Source of the DNA: CAZGMJ01 sp964526785
Lineage (GTDB): Bacteria > Planctomycetota > Phycisphaerae > Sedimentisphaerales > Anaerobacaceae
Assembly: GCA_964526785.1 (NCBI GenBank)
Contig: CAZGMJ010000015.1
Coordinates: forward strand, 30,223 to 94,222
Direction: 5' to 3'
Length of the DNA stretch: 64,000 nucleotides
Part shown: positions 26,393-36,205 of the stretch, piece after piece
Numbering within the stretch: the stretch's first letter is position 1
Layout: each line of letters starts with the position of its first letter
Made by a program: the position numbers and the translations under genes
The notes under the pieces: model-generated
Databases searched by the model: none
What the model was told of the DNA's origin: nothing
The model's input: the letters and a program-made list of their open reading frames with translations, nothing else

Positions 26393-26415
26393 GCTTATAC
26401 CTCCATGCGCCGGAA

Positions 26416-29400
26416 TCAGCTCTTCAGTTCGATGACAACTTCCAGACTCTCACCTGTGGACAGCTTCAGCTCCTCTTTCAAGTCAAGCTCCAACCTTCCG
26501 TCCTTCACCGAATGCTCGCTCCCGACAACCTTGCCCGCCGCCCTGACAGTGACTTTGCCTGCCTTCGCTCCTCCCTGCAGCTCGAATGCAAGAGACTTTA
26601 AACGCAAACGCCCCCATCGCAGATCGATCATGTTGTACTGTCGGCCGGCGTTTCTGGTTTGCTCAAATGTTCCCCACCCATCTGCGGTGGTGAATGCTGC
26701 ACGGAAGTCGTTTGGATTGATCACGGGCCCGAAGCCGAGACGGCCCTTCGGCCCGTGGTACTCATAACCGAGAAGAGCATTGTATACACCCCAACTGGCG
26801 AAAGCACGCGCGTAATGGTCACCACACTCCACTTCATTGAACGGATTGTGCTTTGATGGATGATATCGCTGCTGGATGCCGTGACAAATCGCAAGCGCCT
26901 CGTCAACCAGACCTTCGGCCACCATGTGTCCGGCCACCTGGTACTCGATACCCGTCCACACTTCGTTCTTGTAGCGAACGCCCTCGGCAATATAGGGTGT
27001 CTTGGGCCATGTGCACGTGAAGAGCCCCGGTTCACCCGCCCGTGCAAACCACCGCTCGGGTTTGTGGGTCTCGTTGTAGGGACCGACATCAGGCGTCCAG
27101 TTGTATGTCCACACGGACTCGAGGGCCTGCTTGACATACTTGCGCGGATAGATGTATCCAAGGCCGAGTCGGTGCGCCCAGCCCTGGCCAAAGAGTTGAT
27201 CGGAAAGGCAGCCTTTACCATACTGATGCCTGGGGTGCTTTTCCAGATCGACATCTTCTATGAAGTACTCGCCATCCCACAGACGCTCAACCGTGAGCCT
27301 GCTGCCGCTTTCGAATATGTCATGGCATTGTTCGGCAAACTCGGGGTCATCCATCTCGCGAGCCATTTCCTCGCCCGCCCGCAGTGCTGCAAGATACAGC
27401 GAACCGACAAATGTGTTAGGTCCCTCGAAGTTGATATCGAACGTGTTATGCTGGCTGTTCTCTATCAGGCCGTCCGCATTGCCGTCCTGTGCGATACAGA
27501 ATTCCAGGGCTTTCTTCACGCGGGGCCAGATACGCCGAAGGAAATTGGCGTCGCGGGACATCTGGTGCTCGCGATAGGCCTTCAGGATCGTACCGCACTG
27601 GCCGTCGGCGGCATACGCATGATTGCTGCGAAACCCGACAAGGCCGCTATCCGGATGAAACCCTTCCCCGAAGTCCTGGAATTCGCGGGCGCTGCGTTCC
27701 AATCTCGGGAACAGGCGTGCGGGCGCGTGTGCATAGTTCCACACATGCGTGCACGTACCCGGACAGCAACCAACGCCCTCCCACGCCCAGAAACGGCCGC
27801 TCTGCCACCACTGGCATGTCCCCGTCGCAAGGTTGGAGACAGTCGAGTGCAGCCGGAACAGTAGCCACCGCGGCAACGTGCTGTCTTCGTAGAACGTCCT
27901 ATGCCAGGTCATGGTATCGCCGGCCAACCGCTCATGGTTGTCGAGTACGTAATGAGCCACTTCCGATGCACTGTCGAAGCGATTATCATACTCGCGGCCA
28001 TGCTGATGGTTGGGGAAGAACCATGACAGTACGAATTTGAATGTCCGGCTGGCCCCGGGCTTGAGGATGATCGGTTTGGCGCACAAGCCCGTCGTCTTGC
28101 TCCGGGCCACCGGCAAGGCGCTCGCCGAATCGAATGATAGAACAGCATTCCAGGCGTTCGGCTTTGAAGAGAGTTCACGGGGCAATTCGCTCGATGAAGC
28201 ACGGCTGCCCTCAAATGCAAGGACCATCGACCCATAGTCGGGCAGTTCTTCGATCGGACCTGAAAAGGCATTGCGCGGCTTATCCGCCAACTCGATCTGA
28301 TCAACGTTGACGTGCCCCCAGCCGCCGCTGGCTCGGTCGACGATCTGGATTTGTGCGGTGGCCCCTTCGAATTGCTCAACGTTCCAGAAATGCCAGTCGA
28401 GTTTCTCGTTGTTCCTGCCGACGGCGGTGCGAACGGGCACACCATCGATCAACAGATTAATGCAGGTCCGTCCGGCGTAGTTGCCGCCGCCGATCAGGAA
28501 ATTGATGAATTTGCGCGAAACTTCGAACTCAGCCGATGTCAAAGTCCCCTGCGGCGGATCACCATCAATGAACGTGTTCACCAGTCCTTTTCCGACGAAT
28601 CCTGAGACGTTCTGTTGGCCTTGCAGCGTGCCCCTTGCGGGTCCTTTGCCGAACGCTTCGCCCTCGGTCTTCCAGTCTCCATAATCTCCGCCCTCGAAAT
28701 CGGCCAGCACGACTGTCTCTCTGGGCCTGACGGCACGCTGGTCGGGCGGCGCCTCTTCTACCGTATGAACGACCATCGCCCGGCCTTTCTCATTGACGAT
28801 GCGACTGCGCCGCTGCGCGAGAATCGACGGAGCGGAATGCATGCAGACCGCGTTCTCCAGCCAGCCGACGAGCCCCGTGTCCAGTACGTCGGACGATGTA
28901 TTCTTCAGCGTGATATGGAATACCGTCGCAGGTAATGCCGAGTCCCTGGCATTGAGCGGAATAAAGGGCGAGAACGCCTTCATCTCCACCTGCACAGGCA
29001 CGTGCTCATTGCTGTAGCGCACGACGGCAACGGGATATTCACCTTCGAACTCCACCCGGCCGAAATCCTTGTTCAGCGGCCGCACCGAATAGCCCGCGTT
29101 CACCGGCCGCCCTTCTGCATGACCCCCATCTCGAAAATAAAGGGCGAAACCTGAGTCGACGGGCGACTCAGGACGATAGGTCCTGTAGCAATCGGCACCA
29201 TAGCCGGTAAAAACGTGCTTGTTGAAAATCTGCCAGACGGCCAGAGTGCCGTCCCCTCGAACGTAAAGTTGGCCCGCTGCGATTCCTCCCACCGGCATAC
29301 CAATCGTGAACAGATCGTCTCCGCTGTAAACAGCCGGCTCACCCCGCTCATGCAGTCTCTCCATCTGCGCACGCGAAACCCCTTTATCGACAGGGATCAC

Positions 29401-29499
29401 ATGCCCGGGTCGCAATTTGGCCGACTCCGCCTGCCCACAAAAAACCGCAATCACAAGACACAACACGAACAGAACCGCCATCGACCGTAGTTTCTTCAT
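26416..29499 (-). CDS. secreted GH116-family glycoside hydrolase
   Basis: A 1027-residue exported protein with a signal peptide (about 1-27). The GBA2/GH116 N-terminal signature TIGMPVGGIAAGQLYVRG is near residue 65. The C-terminal alpha/alpha-barrel includes DGLIENSQHNTFDINFEGPN, with a conserved Asp that is probably the acid/base. GH116 enzymes cleave beta-glucosides, beta-xylosides and glucosylceramide. The middle (about 260-420) carries an inserted beta-sandwich (FINFLIGGGNYAG) like a carbohydrate-binding or DUF608-type module. The ATG at 29499 has GAGAGGA upstream. It is second in an operon after the GH172 gene. Confidence 0.85.
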   Translation of the reverse strand: MKKLRSMAVLFVLCLVIAVFCGQAESAKLRPGHVIPVDKGVSRAQMERLHERGEPAVYSGDDLFTIGMPVGGIAAGQLYVRGDGTLAVWQIFNKHVFTGYGADCYRTYRPESPVDSGFALYFRDGGHAEGRPVNAGYSVRPLNKDFGRVEFEGEYPVAVVRYSNEHVPVQVEMKAFSPFIPLNARDSALPATVFHITLKNTSSDVLDTGLVGWLENAVCMHSAPSILAQRRSRIVNEKGRAMVVHTVEEAPPDQRAVRPRETVVLADFEGGDYGDWKTEGEAFGKGPARGTLQGQQNVSGFVGKGLVNTFIDGDPPQGTLTSAEFEVSRKFINFLIGGGNYAGRTCINLLIDGVPVRTAVGRNNEKLDWHFWNVEQFEGATAQIQIVDRASGGWGHVNVDQIELADKPRNAFSGPIEELPDYGSMVLAFEGSRASSSELPRELSSKPNAWNAVLSFDSASALPVARSKTTGLCAKPIILKPGASRTFKFVLSWFFPNHQHGREYDNRFDSASEVAHYVLDNHERLAGDTMTWHRTFYEDSTLPRWLLFRLHSTVSNLATGTCQWWQSGRFWAWEGVGCCPGTCTHVWNYAHAPARLFPRLERSAREFQDFGEGFHPDSGLVGFRSNHAYAADGQCGTILKAYREHQMSRDANFLRRIWPRVKKALEFCIAQDGNADGLIENSQHNTFDINFEGPNTFVGSLYLAALRAGEEMAREMDDPEFAEQCHDIFESGSRLTVERLWDGEYFIEDVDLEKHPRHQYGKGCLSDQLFGQGWAHRLGLGYIYPRKYVKQALESVWTYNWTPDVGPYNETHKPERWFARAGEPGLFTCTWPKTPYIAEGVRYKNEVWTGIEYQVAGHMVAEGLVDEALAICHGIQQRYHPSKHNPFNEVECGDHYARAFASWGVYNALLGYEYHGPKGRLGFGPVINPNDFRAAFTTADGWGTFEQTRNAGRQYNMIDLRWGRLRLKSLAFELQGGAKAGKVTVRAAGKVVGSEHSVKDGRLELDLKEELKLSTGESLEVVIELKS

Positions 29500-29564
29500 C
29501 TTAAGTCCTCTCTGATTTGTTGTGTTACTCATCCTGCTTCACATCTCTGAGAATATGCCGCTTC

Positions 29565-32500
29565 TTAATCAGACTGGATCTCCAGCCATAACAGAGTCGG
29601 TTCAACGATGTGCAGATTGTTCAGCAGAGGCTCGGTGTATTTGATGTCGCCGAATTCAGCCTCGTTGAAGTGGTGCTGCTTGCCCACGTGATTGTTCCAG
29701 TCGACCCCTTCGGTCAGAAAACCATTCTCGCCATGGTGGTGCTTTGCCGCGGCCCGCAGAATGGTCAGAGCGTCGGACAAATATGCTTTGTTCTTTGTAT
29801 CCTTATAGGCTTCGAGATATGCAAGGGCGGCCTCTGCGTTTTCCCAGAGATAAGAGGTATCCCAGCTATCCTCCATATACAGCAGTCCTTTGGTTTGAAC
29901 GCCGTTGCGATCCTCGGTCATCTTGAACCGGTCCAGCCCCACCAGGCACCTCTCATACGCAAATCGGTTTATCGCATCGTCCTCCAGCAACCTGGAGGCC
30001 TGTCGGAGCACGCGAAAAGCAACAGAGTACGCGACGTTCTCGTGCTCATCATATGTATCGTGATTGATGCTGCCAAAAATGCCGCCGGCCTGCATAAAGA
30101 TGTCGATCTTCTCCCGAATCGCATCGCTGTAGTCCGCCATTTTCCGTTTTGTCAGTTCCGTCATAAGCTGCACGATAAACAAGCCGTCGGCGCTCTTGGC
30201 AAACAGTATATCGTTGTCCCCGTACGCGTTAAGAGGATACGCCTCTCCGTTTCGCTTGCATCGCCTGGGATACCAGCCGTTGGGAGCGAGCCCGAGTCTG
30301 GTGTGCATCCACTCGGCGTTTTTGAGAGCCGCCGAACGCATCTTCTTCTCTCTGGCTTCATCCATATAATCGCTGAAAACCAGCAGTTGATACGCGATCT
30401 TCGCCATAGAGCCGGGACACAGCCAGTTGTCCTTATGCTGGTAATTCAGGCAGAATTCATCTGTGGCCGTATCGCGATAAGGTATTATGAACCCGGTTTC
30501 GTAATCGATGAATCCGTCATCGAGAACGTGGTCCAGCAGTTTTACCGCCTTTTCCATAATGCCTGAATCCCCGGTCTTCCTTCCAAAGAGATAAAGCTCG
30601 TAAGCTCCGCCGACAGCATTGGCGGCCCAGCCCGGCCCTTCGAGATTGCCGAAATCATGCCATCCCATGACATTTCCCTCGGGATCGACGAAACTGGATT
30701 TGCAGGCAAGATTGCCGTTGTACTCGATCAATGTGCTCAGCGCAAACCGAACTGAGTCCGCCGCGGAATCCATGATCGTGTAGGATGGATTCTCAGGCAG
30801 ATAGAAGCTCGTTTTCGCCTCTTCCAGCCGGATGTAATCGAGCCCGAACATGTACTTCTTCAACGCCTTCTCATTGGCGCCTGTTATCTCCACCTTCAGT
30901 ACGTGCCTGCCCTTGTCCAACTGATGAATCCCCATATCGATAGCACCGGTGGCGACCACGCTGGGATTGAATAAATCGATCGGTTCACCGAGCTTCTCGT
31001 CATCGAGGTACATCTGTACAATCGCGTAGTCCAGGGCCCTGGTTAGCTGCATGGTGAGACGATATGCCCCCTTCTTCTCGACAGGAACAGCAAGCTCGAG
31101 CGTATCCCCCGGCTCGGCGTCGATCCACCATAGATGACCGTCGTCGCTCCAATCCGGGCCGAATGCATACATATCCTGCTTGGCCGCCCTGCCGCCGCTC
31201 TTGCCCAGGATTTTCAGAGATTCCCCTTCCATCGCACCTTCCACCTTGAATACCTCGATTTCGTGCCAATAACCAAGCCGTTCGTCGACCGCAACGGGCT
31301 TGTAAGGATCGCTCTGGCCGGGCGCCTGGTACCAGTAAGCAATCGCTGCGTAGAGTGTGGGCCGGCTGTTTGGATAGTACTTCTCGATTGCCGCCTCAAA
31401 AGACCGCTGGAATGGCACATTGTCGGCAACGTGCCAGCGATTGACGGAGATGTGGCCGCGATTGCCCATGCTGATCGTCTGGTTGTGATAGCAATTGGCG
31501 AAGAGCGTTGGATTGCACCAGGCGTACCCGAAGTAATCCTCCGAACCGGTACCGAACGTCGAAGGGAACTTCTCACCGTCGACGAAGAACTTCTCGTCGC
31601 CCTCGCCCCACCACCCGCCGCGGGGATTCCAGACATGGAGCATGACGCCACAGAACCGACCGCAACCTTCCGTCCTCATCATAGTCCAGTCGATGCATTC
31701 CGGCGCCGTGCGGCCTGGTTCAGTCGGCAGGAACGCGTCGCGATGCCACTTGGCGTGGAACCGCCCGTACTTGCTGATCTCCTGACCAACCGGAACGTGC
31801 GTAATCTCGAACGTCAAACGCCGCTCGTTCTCACCTTCGTTTGTCAAATAGACCTCCGCACCGTCCTCGAAAGGCATATACCAATAGCAATAATACTCGT
31901 CATCGACCATACCGAGAGGCAGAGAACGATACTCATTGACGCCTGGGGCGGTACCAAAGAAATCGCCCAACGGCGACCAAACACCGGGCTCGGCCTGACC
32001 GTCCCAGTGAATGCTAAGCACTAATTCACGCAGCGTATCGTAATCATCGGCACGAATCGGCGGTTCCGGCCTGACTTTGAGGCAGGTAATGGCCCTGGCG
32101 CCGTTGAGCCGCGCCACTTCTACTCTATTACCCGGCCCGGCCTTGACGCTTGTCTGGTATGTCAGCGTACCTCGCGTTCGCGGCGATGCCGGACCGGTGC
32201 GACGTGTCAGGATCGCGTTGGCTCTGTCAAGAGCCTTGTTCTCCGAGACGGTAAGCTCGCGCCGGAATCTCGGCAAGATGGTCCCCGCGGGGTATGTCGT
32301 ATACGTAAAGTGAAAATATCTGCCCCAGTCCCCTTCGCCCACGATCCTGCAGGATTTCTGGAAAGGGATGGGGATATAACAGTTCTGTCCACGCGCGGTC
32401 TGATGCACGAGAGCCGAACGGTCGAACGGAGCATTCCTATGGTTGAAATACCCTATGAACGGCAAATCCACAACGGGCTCCGCGGCCCCATCGAGATATA

Positions 32501-32849
32501 TCTTGACGTGCCCCTCCTTCGCCAGCGCCGACCAGATACGCCAAATAACGCCCGGCCCCTTCATCTCCGCAAAGACCGAGCTCTCACCGTCCTTACGTAT
32601 CACGCCGTCACCATCGCCATTGGCGAACCAGTGCACATATTTGCCGGAATCCGCGTCATACCGGCTCCTGCGGTCATAGCTCGACCACTGCCGGCACTTC
32701 TCCCCGGGAACCGGCAACTCGGCCAGGTGTTGCAGATCGGTCAGGCGATTGATCAGGTCAACGTACGTGTATTCCTTTGACACGCAGGGGCAATTCAAAA
32801 CCATCAGACAGAGAGAACAAAGAAATGCCATCTGAAGCGCCTTGCTCAT
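29565..32849 (-). CDS. GH172 (DUF2961) protein with C-terminal toroid domain
   Basis: A 1094-residue exported protein. Its N-terminal half is a DUF2961/GH172 double beta-sandwich. GEGDEKFFVDGEKFPSTFG and GTGSEDYFGYAW hold the two conserved Glu residues, 416 and 437, with the 21-residue spacing known for GH172 catalytic residues. GH172 includes difructose-anhydride I synthases and alpha-arabinofuranosidases or fructofuranosidases. A beta-sandwich follows (about 540-690). The C-terminal 400 residues form an alpha/alpha-toroid-like domain (for example WAANAVGGAYELYLFGRKTG) as seen in GH88/GH105-type proteins. The ATG at 32849 has AAGGAG upstream. It heads the operon with the GH116, fluoride channel and DUF190 genes. 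Confidence 0.85.
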   Translation of the reverse strand: MSKALQMAFLCSLCLMVLNCPCVSKEYTYVDLINRLTDLQHLAELPVPGEKCRQWSSYDRRSRYDADSGKYVHWFANGDGDGVIRKDGESSVFAEMKGPGVIWRIWSALAKEGHVKIYLDGAAEPVVDLPFIGYFNHRNAPFDRSALVHQTARGQNCYIPIPFQKSCRIVGEGDWGRYFHFTYTTYPAGTILPRFRRELTVSENKALDRANAILTRRTGPASPRTRGTLTYQTSVKAGPGNRVEVARLNGARAITCLKVRPEPPIRADDYDTLRELVLSIHWDGQAEPGVWSPLGDFFGTAPGVNEYRSLPLGMVDDEYYCYWYMPFEDGAEVYLTNEGENERRLTFEITHVPVGQEISKYGRFHAKWHRDAFLPTEPGRTAPECIDWTMMRTEGCGRFCGVMLHVWNPRGGWWGEGDEKFFVDGEKFPSTFGTGSEDYFGYAWCNPTLFANCYHNQTISMGNRGHISVNRWHVADNVPFQRSFEAAIEKYYPNSRPTLYAAIAYWYQAPGQSDPYKPVAVDERLGYWHEIEVFKVEGAMEGESLKILGKSGGRAAKQDMYAFGPDWSDDGHLWWIDAEPGDTLELAVPVEKKGAYRLTMQLTRALDYAIVQMYLDDEKLGEPIDLFNPSVVATGAIDMGIHQLDKGRHVLKVEITGANEKALKKYMFGLDYIRLEEAKTSFYLPENPSYTIMDSAADSVRFALSTLIEYNGNLACKSSFVDPEGNVMGWHDFGNLEGPGWAANAVGGAYELYLFGRKTGDSGIMEKAVKLLDHVLDDGFIDYETGFIIPYRDTATDEFCLNYQHKDNWLCPGSMAKIAYQLLVFSDYMDEAREKKMRSAALKNAEWMHTRLGLAPNGWYPRRCKRNGEAYPLNAYGDNDILFAKSADGLFIVQLMTELTKRKMADYSDAIREKIDIFMQAGGIFGSINHDTYDEHENVAYSVAFRVLRQASRLLEDDAINRFAYERCLVGLDRFKMTEDRNGVQTKGLLYMEDSWDTSYLWENAEAALAYLEAYKDTKNKAYLSDALTILRAAAKHHHGENGFLTEGVDWNNHVGKQHHFNEAEFGDIKYTEPLLNNLHIVEPTLLWLEIQSD

Positions 32850-32933
32850 GCGTTTCTCCTTGTGCATAACCATCAATCCGAGCGATCCGCGGCTCAATAA
32901 GAGCCGGATACATCAAGGGGACTCATTCTAATG

Positions 32934-32990
32934 AAAAAGGCCCGCCTGTGCCAATGCGTTTGTTTGAAAACACATCAGCACAACGGGCCT
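32934..32990 (-). terminator. intrinsic terminator after redoxin gene
   Basis: On the minus strand GGCCCG and CGGGCC close a long hairpin with an inner TGTGC/GCACA pairing, followed by five T residues. It lies about 65 bases after the stop of the redoxin-domain gene (33056). Confidence 0.75.
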
Positions 32991-33055
32991 CATGTTCTAA
33001 ATCAACGCCGGCGCCGACGTTCAACAACCTGCCGGCACAGCGATCATACGCCCTG

Positions 33056-34156
33056 TCAGCGGGCGTATTTGACCGAGCAGCCGTATGGTTTGGTCTCACG
33101 GACGGGGATATCTTTGTTGGAAACCACTGCGCTTAGAACCTGATCCACGTAGTTGGTATACTCCTCACCACCGCCAACCTTCCCCATCGGCGCGTTGTCT
33201 ATTGCACCTCCGTAGACAATCGCCCCGCGGGAATCGATAATGTACATGTGTGGCGTGGTCTTCGAATCATAGGCCTTGCCCACCTTGCCGTCACGGTCAT
33301 CCAGAATGGGATAGGGTAAGTTGTACTTCTCCGCGAACTCCTTGTTCGCGGCGGGCGTCGTGTGATTGGTGCTGTTCACCGCGAACCAAACGACTCCCTC
33401 ATCCCGGTACTTGTTGGCAAGATCTACCATCGTATTCTTAGTCTTGTAATGGTAGAGGGAGAACGGACATTCAAAATTGAACCATTCGAGTACAATAATC
33501 TTGTTGTCATATTCGTTGAGGTCGACCGTCTTGCCATCGAATGACTGGAGACTGAACATCCGCGCCTTATTTGCCGGATCGACATCACCTCGCCTCGGTC
33601 TTCTCGCGGGTCGGTCTGCCGCCTCGCCACGTTGCCCCGCACGTCCACCGGCCAACAATGTCTCAATATAGGCGCTAGTCTCGGTGGCCTTCTCCTTCTC
33701 GGCCAATGCGTGCGCTTTGCGCAATGCCTCGATGCCGACCTGTGGCCTTTGCGGCCGTCTCCCAAGCCTCAATTTGGCGAGTTGCTCCTCAATGTTGGCA
33801 ATAGCCTCGTTCCGAGCCGTCCATCGTGCCCGCATCCTCTCCCGCAAATCCCTCCGTTGTGCGTCGGACATCTGATTCCCGCGGCCGAAGTCAAGATCAT
33901 CGGCGTCCTTGATCTCCGCCCTGAGTTTGTCGATATGCTTTTCAATTGCATCCAGCGCCTTGAGTTGCTCTTCGGGAGAAACCCGCAATGACCGGCCCGC
34001 GGCGTATCTGCCACGCCGAGCCTCAGCGGACTGTCCGCCTTCTCCTCGCCCGCGGTCTGCGGGACGCCCCGCGCGCTCAGGCCTGGCCGCCCAGACTGCC
34101 AGAGATAACACCAGGAAGATCCCTGCAACTGTTGTTAACTGTGCTTTCCGAGTCAT
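33056..34156 (-). CDS. exported redoxin (AhpC/TSA-like) with helical N-terminal domain
   Basis: A 366-residue protein. After a signal or membrane helix (about 10-24), residues 59-170 form a charged helical domain. Residues 198-345 form a thioredoxin/peroxiredoxin-like domain (KIIVLEWFNFECPFSLYHY, Cys230). The active site is a single Cys in ECPFS, not CxxC. A second Cys (Cys360) sits near the C-terminus in ETKPYGCSVKY and may act as resolving residue. The protein could reduce peroxides or exchange disulfides in the periplasm. The ATG at 34156 is preceded by GGGAGGA. The helical domain is related to the protein encoded at 34460-35128, so the two probably act together. Confidence 0.82.
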   Translation of the reverse strand: MTRKAQLTTVAGIFLVLSLAVWAARPERAGRPADRGRGEGGQSAEARRGRYAAGRSLRVSPEEQLKALDAIEKHIDKLRAEIKDADDLDFGRGNQMSDAQRRDLRERMRARWTARNEAIANIEEQLAKLRLGRRPQRPQVGIEALRKAHALAEKEKATETSAYIETLLAGGRAGQRGEAADRPARRPRRGDVDPANKARMFSLQSFDGKTVDLNEYDNKIIVLEWFNFECPFSLYHYKTKNTMVDLANKYRDEGVVWFAVNSTNHTTPAANKEFAEKYNLPYPILDDRDGKVGKAYDSKTTPHMYIIDSRGAIVYGGAIDNAPMGKVGGGEEYTNYVDQVLSAVVSNKDIPVRETKPYGCSVKYAR

Positions 34157-34341
34157 CTTTCTATCCTCCCAGATAGGGTTTGTTGCCCACAGGGGCAAAT
34201 CCAATTTTTTGAAATCGACTATCGATATTTTTCAATGCTACGACCGGATGGTCTCAAAAGTTCAAAAAAGCCTATCTTCAACAACTCCTCCGCAGAGCAA
34301 AGCGTGAATACTTGACGGAAACAGATAGTACGAAAGCGAAC

Positions 34342-34372
34342 CGGGCACGTCTTTACTTCTCAGACGTGCCCG
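34342..34372. repeat. perfect 11-base-pair inverted repeat
   Basis: CGGGCACGTCT (34342-34352) and its exact reverse complement (34362-34372) are separated by nine bases. The repeat lies in the 302-base gap between the Spy-like gene and the redoxin gene. No T tract follows on either strand, so it is not a standard intrinsic terminator; it could be an operator or an RNA stability hairpin. No gene is seen in the rest of the gap. Confidence 0.6.
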
Positions 34373-34459
34373 ATGAAGGTCTGTTCAGCAGGGTCGGCAT
34401 TGGCCGCTTGTGAAGCCGACACCTTGCCTGACGCGATAGTATTCGGCAATACGCGGCAG

Positions 34460-35128
34460 CTATTGCTCTGTCTGCTGCCCTTCCCGATTGGGTCTGTCGG
34501 GACGACGAACCGGCGCGGCGCCTTCTCGTACCGGCCGCATGCGGCGACGACCAGCAGTGAATTTGGCGATGAGTTCCTCCATACGATCGGCGGTTTTTTC
34601 GGCCTTTTCTTCAACAGCCAGTTTGTGAATGGCCCTCATCTCCTGAATATCCTCCGGGGTTATCGCAACGGCAAGTGAAGGCCCCTTGAGCTTCTCAACT
34701 TCGGCTTCCAGAGTCTCGATGGCTTTTCGGCGTTCCGCCATTGCCTTGGCCATCTTCTCCCGGAACTCGTTCCGCTGCGCTTCCGACATCTCGCGATAGT
34801 CCGGCCGCTCGAAATTCTGCGCAATCTCCTTCAATTTGGCCGCCTGCTTCTCGATGGCTTCGATCGCCTCAACCTGTTGTTCCTGACTTAGTCTCCGGCC
34901 GCTGAAACGACCGCCCATTCGCTGGCGCATTTGCTCTCGGAATTCCGCTCTTTCCTCCTCCGACATATTCTGGAAACGTTCGCGCATCTGCTGCATCCGC
35001 TCCCGCTGCTCTTCGCTCATGTTCCCAAACCTGCCGGCGCCCCGGCGTACGGCCTCTTCGCCCTCCTGCGCCCAGGCAATGCCCAGAACCACCATCAATA
35101 CAGTCGCCGCAATTCCAATCTTCTTCAT
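34460..35128 (-). CDS. Spy/CpxP-like exported helical protein
   Basis: A 222-residue exported protein with a signal peptide (1-20) and a long Arg/Glu/Met-rich helical body containing repeated MSEEQRERM and MSEEERAEFREQM segments, typical of Spy/CpxP or heavy-metal-resistor proteins. Residues 80-190 align with residues 59-169 of the neighbouring redoxin protein; shared motifs are S-EQ-AI-AIEK and MSEAQRNEFREKM versus MSDAQRRDLRERM. The C-terminus is basic and disordered. The ATG at 35128 has GGAGGC upstream. A periplasmic chaperone or metal-binding role is likely, but it rests on composition. Confidence 0.75.
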   Translation of the reverse strand: MKKIGIAATVLMVVLGIAWAQEGEEAVRRGAGRFGNMSEEQRERMQQMRERFQNMSEEERAEFREQMRQRMGGRFSGRRLSQEQQVEAIEAIEKQAAKLKEIAQNFERPDYREMSEAQRNEFREKMAKAMAERRKAIETLEAEVEKLKGPSLAVAITPEDIQEMRAIHKLAVEEKAEKTADRMEELIAKFTAGRRRMRPVREGAAPVRRPDRPNREGQQTEQ

Positions 35129-35335
35129 GATAGCTGCCTCCAAAACACAATTAACCAAACAAAAAGCACAGCCTTCGCAATCCGGATACACACCCGAATT
35201 GGCACGCTCGTATGTTAAGACGACTACGCAACGCAGTTTATTGCCGGATTTGCTTTTCGCAACGGAAAGCAGGGCATATGCCCCGATGTTGAGGAAATGG
35301 ACCGCCGCAACCCGATGCGCTGCAATCCACAGGGA

Positions 35336-36151
35336 TCAGGCCGTTCCGACGGTCGCCAGGGCCGCGCGCACGTTCTTGATGAATGCCGATATGTCGGTAA
35401 GCATCTTCTCCGGATTGCCCAGGTTGTTCTCGATCATCCTGACCAGTGCGGAGCCTATTATGACCCCGTCCGCCCCGGCCCGGGCAACCGCCACAGCATG
35501 TTCCGGCTTGCTGATACCGAACCCCACGCAAACAGGGACGTTCGTGCGTCCTTTGAGGGTCCCAACCAATCCGTCAATGGACGTCGAAAGCTGGTCCCGG
35601 CTTCCTGTCACACCCAGCAGCGAAACCGTATAGACAAAACCGGTGGTCCTGCTCACTATCTGGGCAATGCGCTGCTCTGCGGTGTTGGGCGTAACCATGA
35701 AGACCGTATCGAGGCCTGCTGAGGATGCAGGCGTACAGATCTCGTCCGCATCATCTATGCTCAAATCCGCTACCAGCACGCTGTTGACGCCGGCGCCACG
35801 AAAGTCCCGACAGAATTGCTCCACCCCGTATTGGCAAATCAGATTGTAGTACATCAGCAGGCCGATGGGGATATCCTTGTGCGCTTTGATCTTCTGAATG
35901 AATTCAAGAGCCCGTGCAGCGCTCATTCCACTGTTGAGTGATCGGATATCAGCCTTTTGAATGGTCGGACCGTCCGCGATGGGATCGGAGAAAGGGATCC
36001 CCAATTCGAGAATATCGGCGCCGGCATCGACAGCTTCCCGCACCACGCGAAGACTTGTATCAAAATCCGGGTCGCCGATCACAAAGAAAGGAATCAAACC
36101 AGCCCTGCCGTCCCGTTTGAGCTGCGAAAAAACATCGCCGTACGTTTTCAT
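35336..36151 (-). CDS. trpA: tryptophan synthase alpha subunit
   Basis: A 271-residue TIM-barrel subunit that cleaves indole-3-glycerol phosphate to indole and glyceraldehyde 3-phosphate. The catalytic residues are at their canonical numbers: Glu49 in ILELGIPFSDP and Asp60 in PIADGP. The phosphate loop VCVGFGISKPEH is present. It is the last gene of the trp operon, 54 bases after trpB, with which its product forms the channelling complex. No clear terminator follows. Confidence 0.97.
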   Translation of the reverse strand: MKTYGDVFSQLKRDGRAGLIPFFVIGDPDFDTSLRVVREAVDAGADILELGIPFSDPIADGPTIQKADIRSLNSGMSAARALEFIQKIKAHKDIPIGLLMYYNLICQYGVEQFCRDFRGAGVNSVLVADLSIDDADEICTPASSAGLDTVFMVTPNTAEQRIAQIVSRTTGFVYTVSLLGVTGSRDQLSTSIDGLVGTLKGRTNVPVCVGFGISKPEHAVAVARAGADGVIIGSALVRMIENNLGNPEKMLTDISAFIKNVRAALATVGTA

Positions 36152-36205
36152 GTATGGAAATCCTCATTCGAATCAGGAACTAATAACCGCTGCAGCAGAC
36201 GCACG

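Noticed and set aside
26360..26415. Fluoride riboswitch before crcB
   Set aside because: Only 23 bases lie between the GH116 stop and the likely start, which is too short for the aptamer.
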